From: Rhizobium sp. Root1334
Lineage (GTDB): Bacteria; Pseudomonadota; Alphaproteobacteria; Rhizobiales; Rhizobiaceae
DNA: 64,000 bases
NCBI RefSeq assembly: GCF_001426665.1
Contig: NZ_LMEY01000028.1
Location: forward strand, 248,001-312,000
Direction of reading: 5' to 3'
In this document: positions 1 to 9,376 of the stretch, piece after piece
Layout: every line of letters begins with the position of its first letter
Position numbering within the stretch: position 1 is the stretch's first letter
Notes under the pieces: generated by a model
What the model saw: only the letters and a program-made list of their open reading frames with translations
Told to the model about the DNA's origin: nothing
Database searches by the model: none
Position numbers and translations under genes: made by a program

Positions 1-41
1 TCGGCAAGCGTCACGAAATCCTCCAGCCACTTGATCTCCAT
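1..41 (-). CDS. LysR-family regulator, N-terminal fragment
   Basis: Reading the minus strand from the ATG at 41 gives MEIKWLEDFVTLAD before the window edge. This is the usual opening of the LysR-type winged helix-turn-helix (a W-L-E-D-F-hydrophobic-LA pattern). A purine-rich stretch (complement of 46-56) sits upstream as a ribosome site. Everything after residue 14 is outside the window, so neither effector nor target can be inferred. The divergent arrangement with the amidohydrolase/peptide-transporter operon at 224 makes it a natural candidate regulator of that operon; this is inference from position. Confidence 0.6.
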   Translation of the reverse strand, partial: MEIKWLEDFVTLA

Positions 42-223
42 AAACCGTTCCCCCGATCCTGTTTACCCCGGAAAACGATCATAAGTCATTCAATCAAAAT
101 GGGTATGCCGATTTCGCATGGGGTGGTGCCAAAACCGAATTGGCCAAGTCAGCCACAACCTTCCACGTTGTGTGTGGAGGAAATAGGTACCGGTTCGTCC
201 GGTGCCCACAGGGGGAGCTGTGA

Positions 224-1849
224 ATGGCATTCGCAATCGAAGCCGATCTTATCGTGCACAATGGCCGCATTTGGCGCGGCCGGGAGGAGGGCATCAGCGA
301 GGCTGTTGCCGTGTGGCAAGGTAAGGTTCTTGCAACGGGCAGCGATGCCGACATGTTGAGCCTCAGGGGGCCGCGTACCGAGGTCATTGATCTTGAGGGT
401 CGCTTTGCCAGCCCCGGCCTCATCGACAATCACCTGCACCTGATCTCCACCGGCATCACCATGGGCTGGGTGGATGCAACGCCCGCTGCCGCACCAACGC
501 TGGCCGCCTTGATGGCGACACTTGCCGAGCGCGCCGCAGCTACCCCGAAGGGCGGTTGGGTCCGTGCACGCGGTTATGACCAGGTCAAGCTCGATACCGG
601 TCAGCACCCGACGCGCGAGGATCTGGACCGCGCCATCCCCGACCACCCGGTGCTGCTGACACGCGCCTGCGGCCATGTGGCCATCGCCAATTCGCAGGCA
701 CTGAAACTGGCCGGCGTCACCGAGGCGACGCCGGTCCCAGACGGCGGCGTCATCGGTCTCACGGACGGCCGCCTCAACGGTCTCTTCGCCGAAAATGCCA
801 TGAACCTGATCAAGGCGGCGATGCCCGAGGTAACGACTGAAGAGCTTGTTGACGGTATCGAACGGGGCGGGCGTTACCTGCTGTCGCTCGGTATCACCAG
901 CTGCATGGATGCGGCGGTCGGCCAGCTCTCAGGCTTTGCGGAAATTCAGGCCTATGAAATGGCCAAGGTTTCCGGCCGCCTGCCGGTTCGTGTCTGGCTG
1001 ACGCTGCTTGGTGATCCCGGTGTTTCGATCGTTGAGGACTCCTGGCGGGCCGGCCTTATTTCCGGTGCGGGTGACGACATGCTGCGCGTCGGTGCGGTCA
1101 AGATCTTCCTTGATGGTTCGGCCGGGGGACGCACCGCCTGGATGTCGAAACCCTATCTGGGCGAACCCGACAATATAGGCGTACAGATGCTGCCGGATGC
1201 CGAAGTCGAGGCGATCGTCAAATCCTGTCATGACCGCGGCTACCAGATGGCCTGCCATGCCATTGGCGACGGCGCGATCGGGCAGTTGATCACCGCCTAC
1301 GAGAAGGCGCTGGCCGCCAATCCCGATCCGGACCGGCGCCACCGCATCGAACATTGCGGTTTCTCGACGGCCGAGCAGGACGCGCGCATGAAGGCGACCG
1401 GCATCCTGCCGGCACCGCAGATGGCCTTCATCCACGATTTCGGCGATAGCTACATTTCCGTGTTGGGCGAAGAACGGGGCAAGCCTTCCTACCAGATCGG
1501 CACCTGGATGCGCATGGGCCTCAAGCCTTCAACCGGATCCGACGCGCCGGTCTGCTCGCCCGATCCCTTCCCGAACCTGCATGCCATGATCACCCGTAAG
1601 ACCGGCAAGGGGACGGTGATGGACGATGCCGAAAAACTGAGCCGCGAGGAGGCGCTTCAGGCCTATACGGAATTCGGCGCCTATTCGCAGAAAGCCGAGG
1701 CCGTGAAGGGCAGGCTGGTGCCGGGCCAATGGGCCGACATCGCGGTCTTCGACAATGACCTTCTGGAGGCCCCTGCGGATACTATCCTCTCAGGCACGCG
1801 CTGCCTGTTGACCCTGCTTGCAGGCCGCGTCGTGCACGATGCGCGATAG
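224..1849 (+). CDS. Amidohydrolase family protein (YtcJ/exoenzyme-regulator-like)
   Basis: A 541-residue metal-dependent hydrolase of the amidohydrolase superfamily. The N-terminal part has the composite beta-sandwich start (ADLIVHNGRIW) and the metal motif DNHLH near residue 67. Further metal-site motifs are CHAIGDGA (about 345), HRIEHCG (about 374) and GSDAPV (about 442), matching the YtcJ-like subgroup. No signal peptide is visible, so it is cytoplasmic. Start ATG 224 follows GGGGGAG at 211-217. It is the first gene of an operon with a complete dipeptide-type ABC importer, so the substrate is probably an imported amide, N-acyl or cyclic-amide compound. The exact substrate cannot be read from sequence. 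Confidence 0.85.
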   Translation: MAFAIEADLIVHNGRIWRGREEGISEAVAVWQGKVLATGSDADMLSLRGPRTEVIDLEGRFASPGLIDNHLHLISTGITMGWVDATPAAAPTLAALMATLAERAAATPKGGWVRARGYDQVKLDTGQHPTREDLDRAIPDHPVLLTRACGHVAIANSQALKLAGVTEATPVPDGGVIGLTDGRLNGLFAENAMNLIKAAMPEVTTEELVDGIERGGRYLLSLGITSCMDAAVGQLSGFAEIQAYEMAKVSGRLPVRVWLTLLGDPGVSIVEDSWRAGLISGAGDDMLRVGAVKIFLDGSAGGRTAWMSKPYLGEPDNIGVQMLPDAEVEAIVKSCHDRGYQMACHAIGDGAIGQLITAYEKALAANPDPDRRHRIEHCGFSTAEQDARMKATGILPAPQMAFIHDFGDSYISVLGEERGKPSYQIGTWMRMGLKPSTGSDAPVCSPDPFPNLHAMITRKTGKGTVMDDAEKLSREEALQAYTEFGAYSQKAEAVKGRLVPGQWADIAVFDNDLLEAPADTILSGTRCLLTLLAGRVVHDAR

Positions 1850-1908
1850 AGACTTGCCGGACTAAATTATCGAAACGATGCCGAAAACGGCACGAGAGGG
1901 AGAACGAC

Positions 1909-3498
1909 ATGCTGAAAAAACTGACACTCGCCGCAATGCTGAGCCTCAGCGTCGCAACCGGGGCTCTTGCCGCCGGCGAACGTTCCGGCGGAACACTCGT
2001 CTTCACGGCGCCGTACGGCTCAAGCTTCGCCACGCTCGACGTGCAGGCGAGCCCCAACACGCAGGAAGAATTCATCACGCAGGCCATCCACCGCGGTCTC
2101 TACAGCTGGAACTCGATCGAGAACAAGCCGGTGCTCGAACTGGCGGATTCCGAAGACGTCTCCGAGGATGGCACGGTCCACACCTATCACCTGCGCAAGA
2201 ACGCGGTGTTCCACAACGGTAAGCCGCTGACGGCCGACGACTTCATCTACAGCTACAAGCGCATCGCCAATCCGAAGAATGCGTTCCCAGGCGCCAGCTT
2301 CATCGCCGTCATCAAGGGCGCCGACGAGTTCATCGCCGGCAAGGCGGACGAAATTTCCGGTCTCAAGAAGATCGATGATAACACGCTGGAGATCACCTAC
2401 ACCGGCCCGATCAACCCCGGCTTCCCACTGATGCAGAACACGACGGTCATTTACCCGTCAAATGTCGAGGATGAATCAAGCTTCGCCAAGAACCCCATCG
2501 GCCTCGGCGCCTTTGTCTTCAAAGAGCATGTGCCGGGCTCGCAGGTCGTCGTTGAAAAGTTCGACAAGTATTACGAGGAAGGCAAGCCCTATCTGGACCG
2601 CATCAACATCGTGTTGATGGCCGAAGACGCTGCGCGCGACGTCGCGTTCCGCAACAAGGAAATCGACGTCTCGATCCTTGGCCCGACGCAGTACCAAGCC
2701 TATCAGGGCGAGGAAGGCCTGAAGGATCACCTGCTCGAAGTCGCCGAGGTCTATACCCGCAATATCGGTTTCAACCCGGCATTCGAACCCTTCAAGGACA
2801 AGCGGGTGCGTCAGGCGATCAACTATGCGATCAACGCACCGCTGATCATCGAACGCCTCGTCAAGAACAAGGCCTATCCCGCCTCCGGCTGGCTGCCGCT
2901 CTCTTCGCCGGCCTTCGACAAGGACAAGGCTGCCTATGCCTTCGACCCGGAGAAGGCCAAGGCCTTGCTTGCTGAAGCCGGCTATGCCGACGGGTTCGAG
3001 TTCGAGGTGACGGCGAGCCCCAACGAAAGCTGGGGCGTGCCGATCGTCGAGGCGATTCTGCCGATGCTGAAGAAGGTCGGCATCACCGTGAAGCCGAAGC
3101 CGGTCGAAAGCTCCGCACTTGGCGACGCCGTGACGTCGAACACCTTCCAGGCCTTCATCTGGTCAAACCTGTCTGGTCCCGACCCGCTGAATGCGCTGCG
3201 CTGCTTCCATTCCAAGACGCAGCAATCGGCCTGCAACCATACGAGCTATGCGAGCCCCGAATTCGACAAGCTCTATGAGGCGGCCCAGCAGGAGCGCGAC
3301 CCGGCCAAGCAGAACGATCTGCTGCGCCAGGCCAACAACATCGTGCAGGACGACGCACCGGTCTGGTTCTTCAACTACAACAAGGCGGTCATGGCCTACC
3401 AGCCGTGGATTCACGGCCTCGTTCCGAACGCAACGGAATTGGCGGTCCAGCCCTATGACGAAATCTGGATCGACGAAACGGCGCCCGCTCGCCAGTAA
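1909..3498 (+). CDS. Peptide ABC transporter substrate-binding protein (SBP family 5)
   Basis: A 529-residue periplasmic binding protein of the DppA/OppA type (SBP_bac_5). It has an N-terminal Sec signal peptide with cleavage likely after ALAAG/ALA near residue 22. The typical family signature VSEDGTVHTYHLRKNAVFHNGKPLTADD is at about residues 84-111. The C-terminal lobe (KALLAEAGYADGFEF) also matches the family. The start at 1909 is preceded by GAGAGGGAG. Its position directly before two permeases and two ATPases makes it the ligand receptor of that importer. A strong hairpin follows the stop codon, probably allowing excess expression over the membrane components. Ligand unknown; oligopeptide-like or amide compounds are plausible given the amidohydrolase. 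Confidence 0.93.
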   Translation: MLKKLTLAAMLSLSVATGALAAGERSGGTLVFTAPYGSSFATLDVQASPNTQEEFITQAIHRGLYSWNSIENKPVLELADSEDVSEDGTVHTYHLRKNAVFHNGKPLTADDFIYSYKRIANPKNAFPGASFIAVIKGADEFIAGKADEISGLKKIDDNTLEITYTGPINPGFPLMQNTTVIYPSNVEDESSFAKNPIGLGAFVFKEHVPGSQVVVEKFDKYYEEGKPYLDRINIVLMAEDAARDVAFRNKEIDVSILGPTQYQAYQGEEGLKDHLLEVAEVYTRNIGFNPAFEPFKDKRVRQAINYAINAPLIIERLVKNKAYPASGWLPLSSPAFDKDKAAYAFDPEKAKALLAEAGYADGFEFEVTASPNESWGVPIVEAILPMLKKVGITVKPKPVESSALGDAVTSNTFQAFIWSNLSGPDPLNALRCFHSKTQQSACNHTSYASPEFDKLYEAAQQERDPAKQNDLLRQANNIVQDDAPVWFFNYNKAVMAYQPWIHGLVPNATELAVQPYDEIWIDETAPARQ

Positions 3499-3511
3499 GC
3501 CTTGAGAGGTT

Positions 3512-3546
3512 CGGAGGTGGCCGTGGAAACATCACGGCCACCTCCG
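3512..3546 (+). terminator. Intercistronic hairpin after the peptide SBP gene
   Basis: A perfect inverted repeat with 14-bp arms (starting CGGAGGTGGCC at 3512) and a 7-nt loop at 3526-3532, 13 nt after the SBP stop codon. No U-tract follows, so it is more likely an mRNA-stabilising or partial-termination hairpin than a full terminator. Confidence 0.7.
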
Positions 3547-3589
3547 CATCGATTGCCGTTCCGTAAGGCCGGCCAAACCGGGACCGCTC

Positions 3590-4525
3590 ATGCTTCGTTT
3601 CACCCTGCGCCGTATCCTGCAGATCATACCCACCGTCGTCGTGGTGGCGCTGCTTATTTTCGTCATTTTCTCGGTGGTGCCTGGCACCTTTGCCGCCAGC
3701 CTGTTTGCCGATGGCAAACGCGCCGCCGACCCGCAGATGATCGCCCGCCTCATCGAGGAATTTGGGCTGAACAAGCCGTTGATGGAGCGCTTCGTGACCT
3801 ATGTCACGGACCTTGCGCAATTCGATCTCGGCACCAGCTTCCGCACCCGCCAGCCGGTCATCGACCTCATCAACGACCGGATGTGGGCTTCGCTGAAACT
3901 GGCGATCGCTGCCATGGTCTTTGCCCTTGCCGTCGGCGTGCCGCTCGGTTTTCTCGCCGCAATGAGACCCGGCTCAATACTCGATACAGTGACGATGATC
4001 GGTGCGGTCTCGGGCCTGTCCATGCCGCAGTTCTGGCTGGGCCTTCTGGCCATGTATCTGTTTGCCCTGCAGCTGAACTGGCTGCCGAGCTTCGGTTATG
4101 GCAACGGGTCGTTCCAGAACCTTATTCTTCCTGCCGTCACGCTCGGCGTTACGCCGCTTGCGCTCCTCGCACGAACCACGCGGGCAGGGGTGCTCGATGT
4201 GCTGAACGCCGATTTTATCCGTACCGCCCATTCCAAGGGCATGAGCGAAATCAAGGTGGTGCGCTGGCATGTGGCGCGCAATGCGCTGGTCCTGATCGTC
4301 ACGACGGTTGGCCTGCAATTCGGCTCGCTGATCGGCCAGGCCGTCGTCATTGAAAAGCTTTTTGCCTGGCCTGGCATTGGTTCACTGCTGGTCGATAGCG
4401 TTGCGATCCGCGATATCCCCGTGGTGCAGGGCACCATCCTCGTCATCGTGCTGTGGTTCCTCGTCATCAATACTGCCGTCGATCTGATCTATGCCGCGAT
4501 CGACCCACGCATCAAGCAGGAGTGA
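3590..4525 (+). CDS. Peptide ABC transporter permease (DppB-like)
   Basis: A 311-residue inner-membrane permease of the DppB/OppB type. It opens with the family start MLRFTLRRILQIIPTVVVVALLIF (first transmembrane helix), followed by a periplasmic loop and five further hydrophobic segments. The EAA-type cytoplasmic loop that contacts the ATPases is around residues 198-230 (LNADFIRTAHSKGMSE). It is the usual length for the family. It lies between the SBP and DppC-like genes with a 5-nt gap to the latter. Confidence 0.93.
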   Translation: MLRFTLRRILQIIPTVVVVALLIFVIFSVVPGTFAASLFADGKRAADPQMIARLIEEFGLNKPLMERFVTYVTDLAQFDLGTSFRTRQPVIDLINDRMWASLKLAIAAMVFALAVGVPLGFLAAMRPGSILDTVTMIGAVSGLSMPQFWLGLLAMYLFALQLNWLPSFGYGNGSFQNLILPAVTLGVTPLALLARTTRAGVLDVLNADFIRTAHSKGMSEIKVVRWHVARNALVLIVTTVGLQFGSLIGQAVVIEKLFAWPGIGSLLVDSVAIRDIPVVQGTILVIVLWFLVINTAVDLIYAAIDPRIKQE

Positions 4526-4530
4526 CGGCA

Positions 4531-5352
4531 ATGCGTCTCGGCTTCAATTTCTGGCTCGGCACCGGCCTGACGGCACTGGTGATTTTCGCTGGTGTCCTCG
4601 CTCCGTGGATCGCGCCCTTCGACCCGGTACTCGACGCAGACCTGATGAGTTCCGAACTGCCGCCTGACGCTACCTTCTGGTTCGGCACGGATGCTCAGGG
4701 ACGCGACGTCTATACACGTATTCTCTTCGGTGCGCAGATTTCGCTGACGGTCGGCATTGTCTCGCAGGTGATCAACTCAATCATCGGCGTCACACTCGGC
4801 ATGACCGCCGGCTATTGGGGCGGCTGGTGGGACGATCTGGTAAACGGCCTCACCAACGTGATGCTCGCTATTCCCTCACTGATCTTCGCGCTCGCAGTTA
4901 TGGCGGTGCTCGGGCCGGGCCTGCCGTCTCTTCTTGTCGCACTCGGCCTCACCAACTGGAGCTGGACTTGCCGCATCGCGCGCTCCTCGACGCTGTCGCT
5001 GAAATCGCAAGGCTATGTGCAGGCAGCACAAACGCTGGGGTATGGAGACCTGCGCATCATGTTCACCCAAATCCTGCCCAACATGATGGGGCCGATCCTC
5101 GTTATGGCGACGCTCGGTATGGGGTCGGCGGTACTGTCGGAAGCAGCCCTTTCCTTCCTCGGCCTCGGCATCCAGCCGCCGTTTCCGAGCTGGGGCTCAA
5201 TGTTGACCGACGCGCGCCAGCTCATCCAGCTGGCACCATGGGTCGCGATCTTTCCCGGCCTTGCCATTTTCCTGTCGGTGCTCGGTTTCAACCTTCTCGG
5301 CGACGGTCTGCGAGACAGCCTCGACCCACATATGAGGACGCGCAAGCCATGA
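4531..5352 (+). CDS. Peptide ABC transporter permease (DppC-like)
   Basis: A 273-residue permease of the DppC/OppC type, starting at ATG 4531 five bases after the DppB-like stop codon. Typical features are the first helix at residues 8-28, the motif FGTDAQGRDVYTRIL near residue 50 and the EAA loop QGYVQAAQTLGY. The C-terminal ends in the family pattern LGDGLRDSLDP. Its stop codon overlaps the ATG of the first ATPase gene (ATGA), which indicates translational coupling. Confidence 0.93.
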   Translation: MRLGFNFWLGTGLTALVIFAGVLAPWIAPFDPVLDADLMSSELPPDATFWFGTDAQGRDVYTRILFGAQISLTVGIVSQVINSIIGVTLGMTAGYWGGWWDDLVNGLTNVMLAIPSLIFALAVMAVLGPGLPSLLVALGLTNWSWTCRIARSSTLSLKSQGYVQAAQTLGYGDLRIMFTQILPNMMGPILVMATLGMGSAVLSEAALSFLGLGIQPPFPSWGSMLTDARQLIQLAPWVAIFPGLAIFLSVLGFNLLGDGLRDSLDPHMRTRKP

Positions 5353-6260
5353 CAGCTCCGCTTCTCGACATCAGAAGCCTGCATCTGGGTGTGGCACTCG
5401 GCCGTTCCGCCCACCACCCGTTGCTCAAGGGTGTCTCTTTCCAGATCATGCCCGGCGAGGCCTATGGCCTCGTCGGAGAGTCCGGCTCCGGCAAGTCAGT
5501 GACATCGCTTGCCGTGATGGGGTTGCTGAAGAGGCCGCTGGCCGTCTCCAGCGGCGAAATCCTGTTCAAGGGGCAGAATCTGCTGACTTTGCCAAAACGG
5601 GAAATGCGCCGCCTGCGCGGCAACCGTATCGCCATGATCTTCCAGGAACCGATGACCGCGCTGAACCCCCTGTCCACTGTCGGCCGGCAGATCGCCGAAA
5701 TGTTTGTGCTGCATCAGGACAAGAGTTGGAACGAAGCCCAGAAGCTTGCGATCGACGCGCTCGCCAGCGTTCGTGTCCCCAACCCGGACCGGCGCGCGAA
5801 AAACTATCCGCACCAGATGTCGGGCGGCCTTCGTCAGCGTGTCATGATCGCCATGGCGCTCGCCTGCAATCCCGACCTGTTGATCGCCGACGAACCGACA
5901 ACAGCGCTCGACGTCACCGTACAGGCCGAAGTGCTGCGCCTGATCAAGGAACTCTGCGCCGAACGCGGCACGGCCGTACTCTTCATCAGCCACGATCTCG
6001 GCGTCATCGCCAGCATCTGCCAGCGCGTCGGCGTCATGTATGCCGGCTGTCTCGTCGAGGAGAACGAGACGAGGGCGCTCTTCGATACACCCCGGCACGA
6101 CTATACGAAAGGGCTACTCGGCGCCCTGCCTCGCCTTGGCAGCCGCAGTCAGCATGGCCGCCAGCGGCTGGTCGATATCGACAGCATCATTGCCGACCGC
6201 TCGAAGCTGACCGAGACCCGCTTCATCGCCCCGCGCGGTATAGAGGGGAGCCAGCCATGA
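5349..6260 (+). CDS. Peptide ABC transporter ATP-binding protein (DppD-like)
   Basis: A 303-residue ABC ATPase. Walker A is GESGSGKS near residue 40, the Q-loop is IFQEPMTALNPL, the signature is MSGGLRQR and Walker B is LLIADEPTTALD. The switch histidine is in FISHDLGV. The C-terminal oligopeptide/dipeptide transporter extension (PRHDYTKGLLGALPR) is present. It is translationally coupled on both sides by ATGA overlaps. It energises import together with the next ATPase. Confidence 0.93.
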   Translation: MTAPLLDIRSLHLGVALGRSAHHPLLKGVSFQIMPGEAYGLVGESGSGKSVTSLAVMGLLKRPLAVSSGEILFKGQNLLTLPKREMRRLRGNRIAMIFQEPMTALNPLSTVGRQIAEMFVLHQDKSWNEAQKLAIDALASVRVPNPDRRAKNYPHQMSGGLRQRVMIAMALACNPDLLIADEPTTALDVTVQAEVLRLIKELCAERGTAVLFISHDLGVIASICQRVGVMYAGCLVEENETRALFDTPRHDYTKGLLGALPRLGSRSQHGRQRLVDIDSIIADRSKLTETRFIAPRGIEGSQP

Positions 6261-7219
6261 CCGCCCCGCTGCTGCAGGTGGACGACCTGCATGTCCGTTT
6301 TCCGATTTCCGGGGGCGGCCTGCTCGGCAGAGGCCGGCGCATGCTGCACGCCGTCAACGGCATCAGTTTTTCGCTTGCCAAAGGGGAATGCCTCTCGATC
6401 GTCGGCGAATCCGGCTGCGGAAAGTCGACAACCGCGCTCTCGATCCTCGGCCTTCAGGAGCCGACGGAGGGCATGATCCGTTACCGTGGCCTGCCTCTCG
6501 CCGGCCCTGGCGCGCCGGGACGTATGCAGCGCGCCAAGGCAGTACAGATGGTGTTTCAAGACCCCTACGCCTCGCTCAATCCGCGCCAGTCAGTACGCAG
6601 CTCGCTTGCGGCACCGCTGCGTTTGCATGGCTTTACCGCTGGCTCGGAAATCGACGGCCGCATCGAAGTCATGCTCAAGAATGTCGGCCTGACACCCGAG
6701 CACGCAAACCGATATCCGCATGAATTTTCCGGTGGCCAGCGCCAGCGTATCGGCATTGCCCGTGCCCTGATCCTCGAACCGGAGATCGTCGTGCTCGACG
6801 AGCCGGTATCGGCTCTCGACGTCTCGATCCGGGCGCAAATCATCAACCTGTTGCTGGACCTTCAGGAAAAACTCGGTCTTTCCTACCTGATGATCAGCCA
6901 CGACCTCAGCGTGGTCGAGCATATGAGCGACCGGGTGCTGGTGATGTATTTCGGACAAATCGTGGAAGAAGGCGGATGGCGGGAAATCTTCGAAGCGCCG
7001 GCGCATCCATATACCCGCCGGTTGATCGCCGCCATTCCCGATCCGGAGAAGGCACTGAACACGGCCGAATTACAGGATTGTGTTTCCGATGTGCCGCAAT
7101 TTGCCGGCCGCAGCTTCATTTCCGACGGCAGCACGGCGCCGGATGTTTTTACGGCACCTGCGCCTTCCGAACTGGTTGAGATCGGTGCCAGTCATAAAGT
7201 CCGGCTGGCTTCGGCATAG
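6257..7219 (+). CDS. Peptide ABC transporter ATP-binding protein (DppF-like)
   Basis: A 320-residue ABC ATPase paralogous to the preceding one. Walker A is GESGCGKST near residue 54, the Q-loop FQDPYASLNPR, the signature FSGGQRQR, Walker B IVVLDEPVSALD and the switch MISHDLSV. The DppF/OppF C-terminal extension HPYTRRLIAAIPDP is present. It starts in an ATGA overlap with the DppD-like gene and ends the transporter part of the operon. The next gene follows after 65 bp on the same strand. Confidence 0.93.
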   Translation: MTAPLLQVDDLHVRFPISGGGLLGRGRRMLHAVNGISFSLAKGECLSIVGESGCGKSTTALSILGLQEPTEGMIRYRGLPLAGPGAPGRMQRAKAVQMVFQDPYASLNPRQSVRSSLAAPLRLHGFTAGSEIDGRIEVMLKNVGLTPEHANRYPHEFSGGQRQRIGIARALILEPEIVVLDEPVSALDVSIRAQIINLLLDLQEKLGLSYLMISHDLSVVEHMSDRVLVMYFGQIVEEGGWREIFEAPAHPYTRRLIAAIPDPEKALNTAELQDCVSDVPQFAGRSFISDGSTAPDVFTAPAPSELVEIGASHKVRLASA

Positions 7220-7284
7220 GGCTATGACAACTCCGGTAAGCCAGAGCAGCCAGAAGTAAGCTATAAACAACAGGTGGGAACAGA

Positions 7285-7977
7285 ATGGGCCGCAAACCGA
7301 AAATCGCCGTGATCTTGGATGAAAACACCAGCTCTGGTGGCGACGGCTATGAGATCTCCAAGAACTACTTCTCCGCCATCAGCCGAGCCGGCGCCATTGG
7401 GTTCGGTATTCCATATCAGCATGACGTGATCGGCCAGGTGGTCGAAGAGTTCGATGGCTTCTTGAGCGTCGGTGGGCGCATCCACTTTCCGACGGAATGG
7501 TACGTCGAAGGCGACCAGTCCCAATACCCGGCGTCCGAGCGTCTCGCCGTCGAAATGGCGCTCATGGAAGGATTTCTTAGCCGCGACAAGCCTGTGCTCG
7601 GTATCTGCAATGGTATGCAAATGCTTGGGTGCCTCAACGGCTGCCGAATGGTTTCGGATGTGCATTCCTCGTGGCCCGGTGCGCTCAACCATGACCAGAC
7701 CGATACGTTCCATCCCGTACACATCCCCAGTGGCACCAGAATGTCTGAAATTCTCAATGCCGAGACATTCGACGTCAATACCTTCCATCGGGAGGCGATC
7801 GTCGACATATCCGGCAGCGTGGTTGTTACCGCCCGCGGTCCAGACGGTGTTGTCGAAGCCATTGAGGTGAGATCGCAATCTTTTGCCATGGGCCTGCAGT
7901 GGCATCCGGAACGGCTCGACACCGCGGACCACCCGGGCGCTCGCATATTTGATGCGTTTGTGAAAGCTGCGAGCTAG
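7285..7977 (+). CDS. Class C26 gamma-glutamyl hydrolase family protein (PuuD-like)
   Basis: A 230-residue cytoplasmic glutamine-amidotransferase-fold hydrolase. The catalytic triad appears intact: nucleophile Cys108 in LGICNGMQ, and His207 and Glu209 in LQWHPER. Family members such as PuuD hydrolyse gamma-glutamyl-gamma-aminobutyrate and related gamma-glutamyl amides. The protein is slightly shorter than PuuD (about 254 residues) but covers the whole domain. It lies 65 bp after the peptide transporter operon on the same strand. Together with the amidohydrolase it suggests processing of an imported gamma-glutamylated or amidated compound. Substrate unproven. Confidence 0.82.
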   Translation: MGRKPKIAVILDENTSSGGDGYEISKNYFSAISRAGAIGFGIPYQHDVIGQVVEEFDGFLSVGGRIHFPTEWYVEGDQSQYPASERLAVEMALMEGFLSRDKPVLGICNGMQMLGCLNGCRMVSDVHSSWPGALNHDQTDTFHPVHIPSGTRMSEILNAETFDVNTFHREAIVDISGSVVVTARGPDGVVEAIEVRSQSFAMGLQWHPERLDTADHPGARIFDAFVKAAS

Positions 7978-8206
7978 GGAGTGTCGGACCAATAAATATC
8001 GACGGCGTCCGGATCGTTGCCGCCGTGAGATAGGCAAAGTTCCCGACAAAAGAGCTGCCCCTCGGCCGTTTTGCATTGTTCAACGCATTTCGTTTTGCAA
8101 CCGCCTCAGACACACTACCAAAAACACGATATCCTCTGATTCATGCGCCAAGCGCTTGGGGAATCCCCGATACGATTGGCGAAGGAGTTGGGGCGGCAGA
8201 TTACGC

Positions 8207-9208
8207 ATGAGCAGACCGAACTATCAGGATATTGCCCGCCTTGCCGGCGTTGGGACAGCGACAGTCGAGCGCGTTCTGAACGGGCGTGGCGGCGTTCGTC
8301 CAGAACTCATTGAAAAGGTAACGCTTGCTGCACGGACTCTGAAATATCCACGCACGATACCAGACGCACACCACAAGCTGCTGCGTATTGAAGTGCTGAT
8401 GGTCCGTCCGGAGACAACGTTCTACCGCAGGCTTTCCCACGAGTTTGAAAGCATCGCATCAACACTGGATCCTTTGGTCGTTGTTCAACGCAGCTTTACG
8501 GATGAGAAGAACCCCGACGAAATCGCGAAACGGATCCTGGCTGCTGACGTTCCACGGGCGGGCTTGATACTGGCCGTGCCCAACAGCCCCACCATCGGCG
8601 CTGCAGTGGATGCCGTTGTCAAACGCGGGACACCGGTGGTCCATGTGGTGACACGGGCATCCGAAACGCGGGGAGAATTTGTCGGCATCAATAACTACGC
8701 AGCCGGTCGTACCGCAGCCCACTTCATCTCCCGGATGACGACGCAGGCGGGGCCGGTAGTTGCGCTCTGCCATCCGATCTATCAGGTGCACCGGGAGCGC
8801 ATGCGCGGTTTTTCTGACTATTTTGCCGAGCATCGTGGCGCCGTCAGTTTTGAGTGGATCGGGTTCAGCCGGGACGAAGAGCAGTATAGCGAGGCATCCC
8901 TATGCTACGCTCTTGAGAAATATCCCGATCTTGCCGGCCTGTATAATGCAGGCGGCGCGAACTCCGCCTTAATCAAGGTGCTGGGCCGCCATCAGCGAGG
9001 CCGCGAGATCTTGTTCGTCGCTCACGAACTCACGGATTACACCCGCACGGCCTTACGCAATGGCATCGTCGATGTGGTCCTCGACCAGGCGCCCGAAGCG
9101 CAGGCACAGCGGGCGCTGGACTGGATCTTGTATCGGATCGGCTTGACGAAGATTAAGCCGGATCCCAACCCCATTCGTTTCATCACCATCACCGCAGAAG
9201 CTCTCTGA
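8207..9208 (+). CDS. LacI-family transcriptional regulator
   Basis: A 333-residue repressor-type regulator. The N-terminal LacI helix-turn-helix spans residues 1-45 (YQDIARLAGVGTATVERVLNGRGGVRPE), followed by a periplasmic-binding-protein-like effector domain. I chose ATG 8207 because the HTH begins directly after it; upstream in-frame codons add no conserved sequence. It precedes the first oxygenase-Rieske module on the same strand and a palindrome at 9340 could be its operator. It is a paralogue of the LacI protein at 21298-22329 (both share VERVLNGR/VDRVLNGR and AAGRTAAH/TVGRTAAW). Its effector is therefore probably an inositol derivative. Inference. Confidence 0.9.
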   Translation: MSRPNYQDIARLAGVGTATVERVLNGRGGVRPELIEKVTLAARTLKYPRTIPDAHHKLLRIEVLMVRPETTFYRRLSHEFESIASTLDPLVVVQRSFTDEKNPDEIAKRILAADVPRAGLILAVPNSPTIGAAVDAVVKRGTPVVHVVTRASETRGEFVGINNYAAGRTAAHFISRMTTQAGPVVALCHPIYQVHRERMRGFSDYFAEHRGAVSFEWIGFSRDEEQYSEASLCYALEKYPDLAGLYNAGGANSALIKVLGRHQRGREILFVAHELTDYTRTALRNGIVDVVLDQAPEAQAQRALDWILYRIGLTKIKPDPNPIRFITITAEAL

Positions 9209-9339
9209 TCTAATCTGATCAACGAAGCCTTCGGCGTTTTGCGGTCCTCCTGCTACCTAAATGGCAGGGAGGAAGGCCTAGACGTTCGCTTTGAACAGCC
9301 GGCGAAAGCGTCCGCTCTCCTTCAATCAAAGCTTTGTGC

Positions 9340-9358
9340 GAGCACGTCAGACGTGCTC
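9340..9358. promoter_or_regulatory. Palindromic operator candidate before the first oxygenase gene
   Basis: A perfect inverted repeat, GAGCACGT-CAG-ACGTGCTC, lies 19 bp before the ATG at 9377 and just upstream of its ribosome site (AGGGAG, 9365-9370). Its size and symmetry suit a LacI-family operator. The adjacent LacI gene is the obvious candidate binder; it could alternatively be an mRNA hairpin. Confidence 0.45.
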
Positions 9359-9376
9359 CGCCCCAGGGAGAACGTA

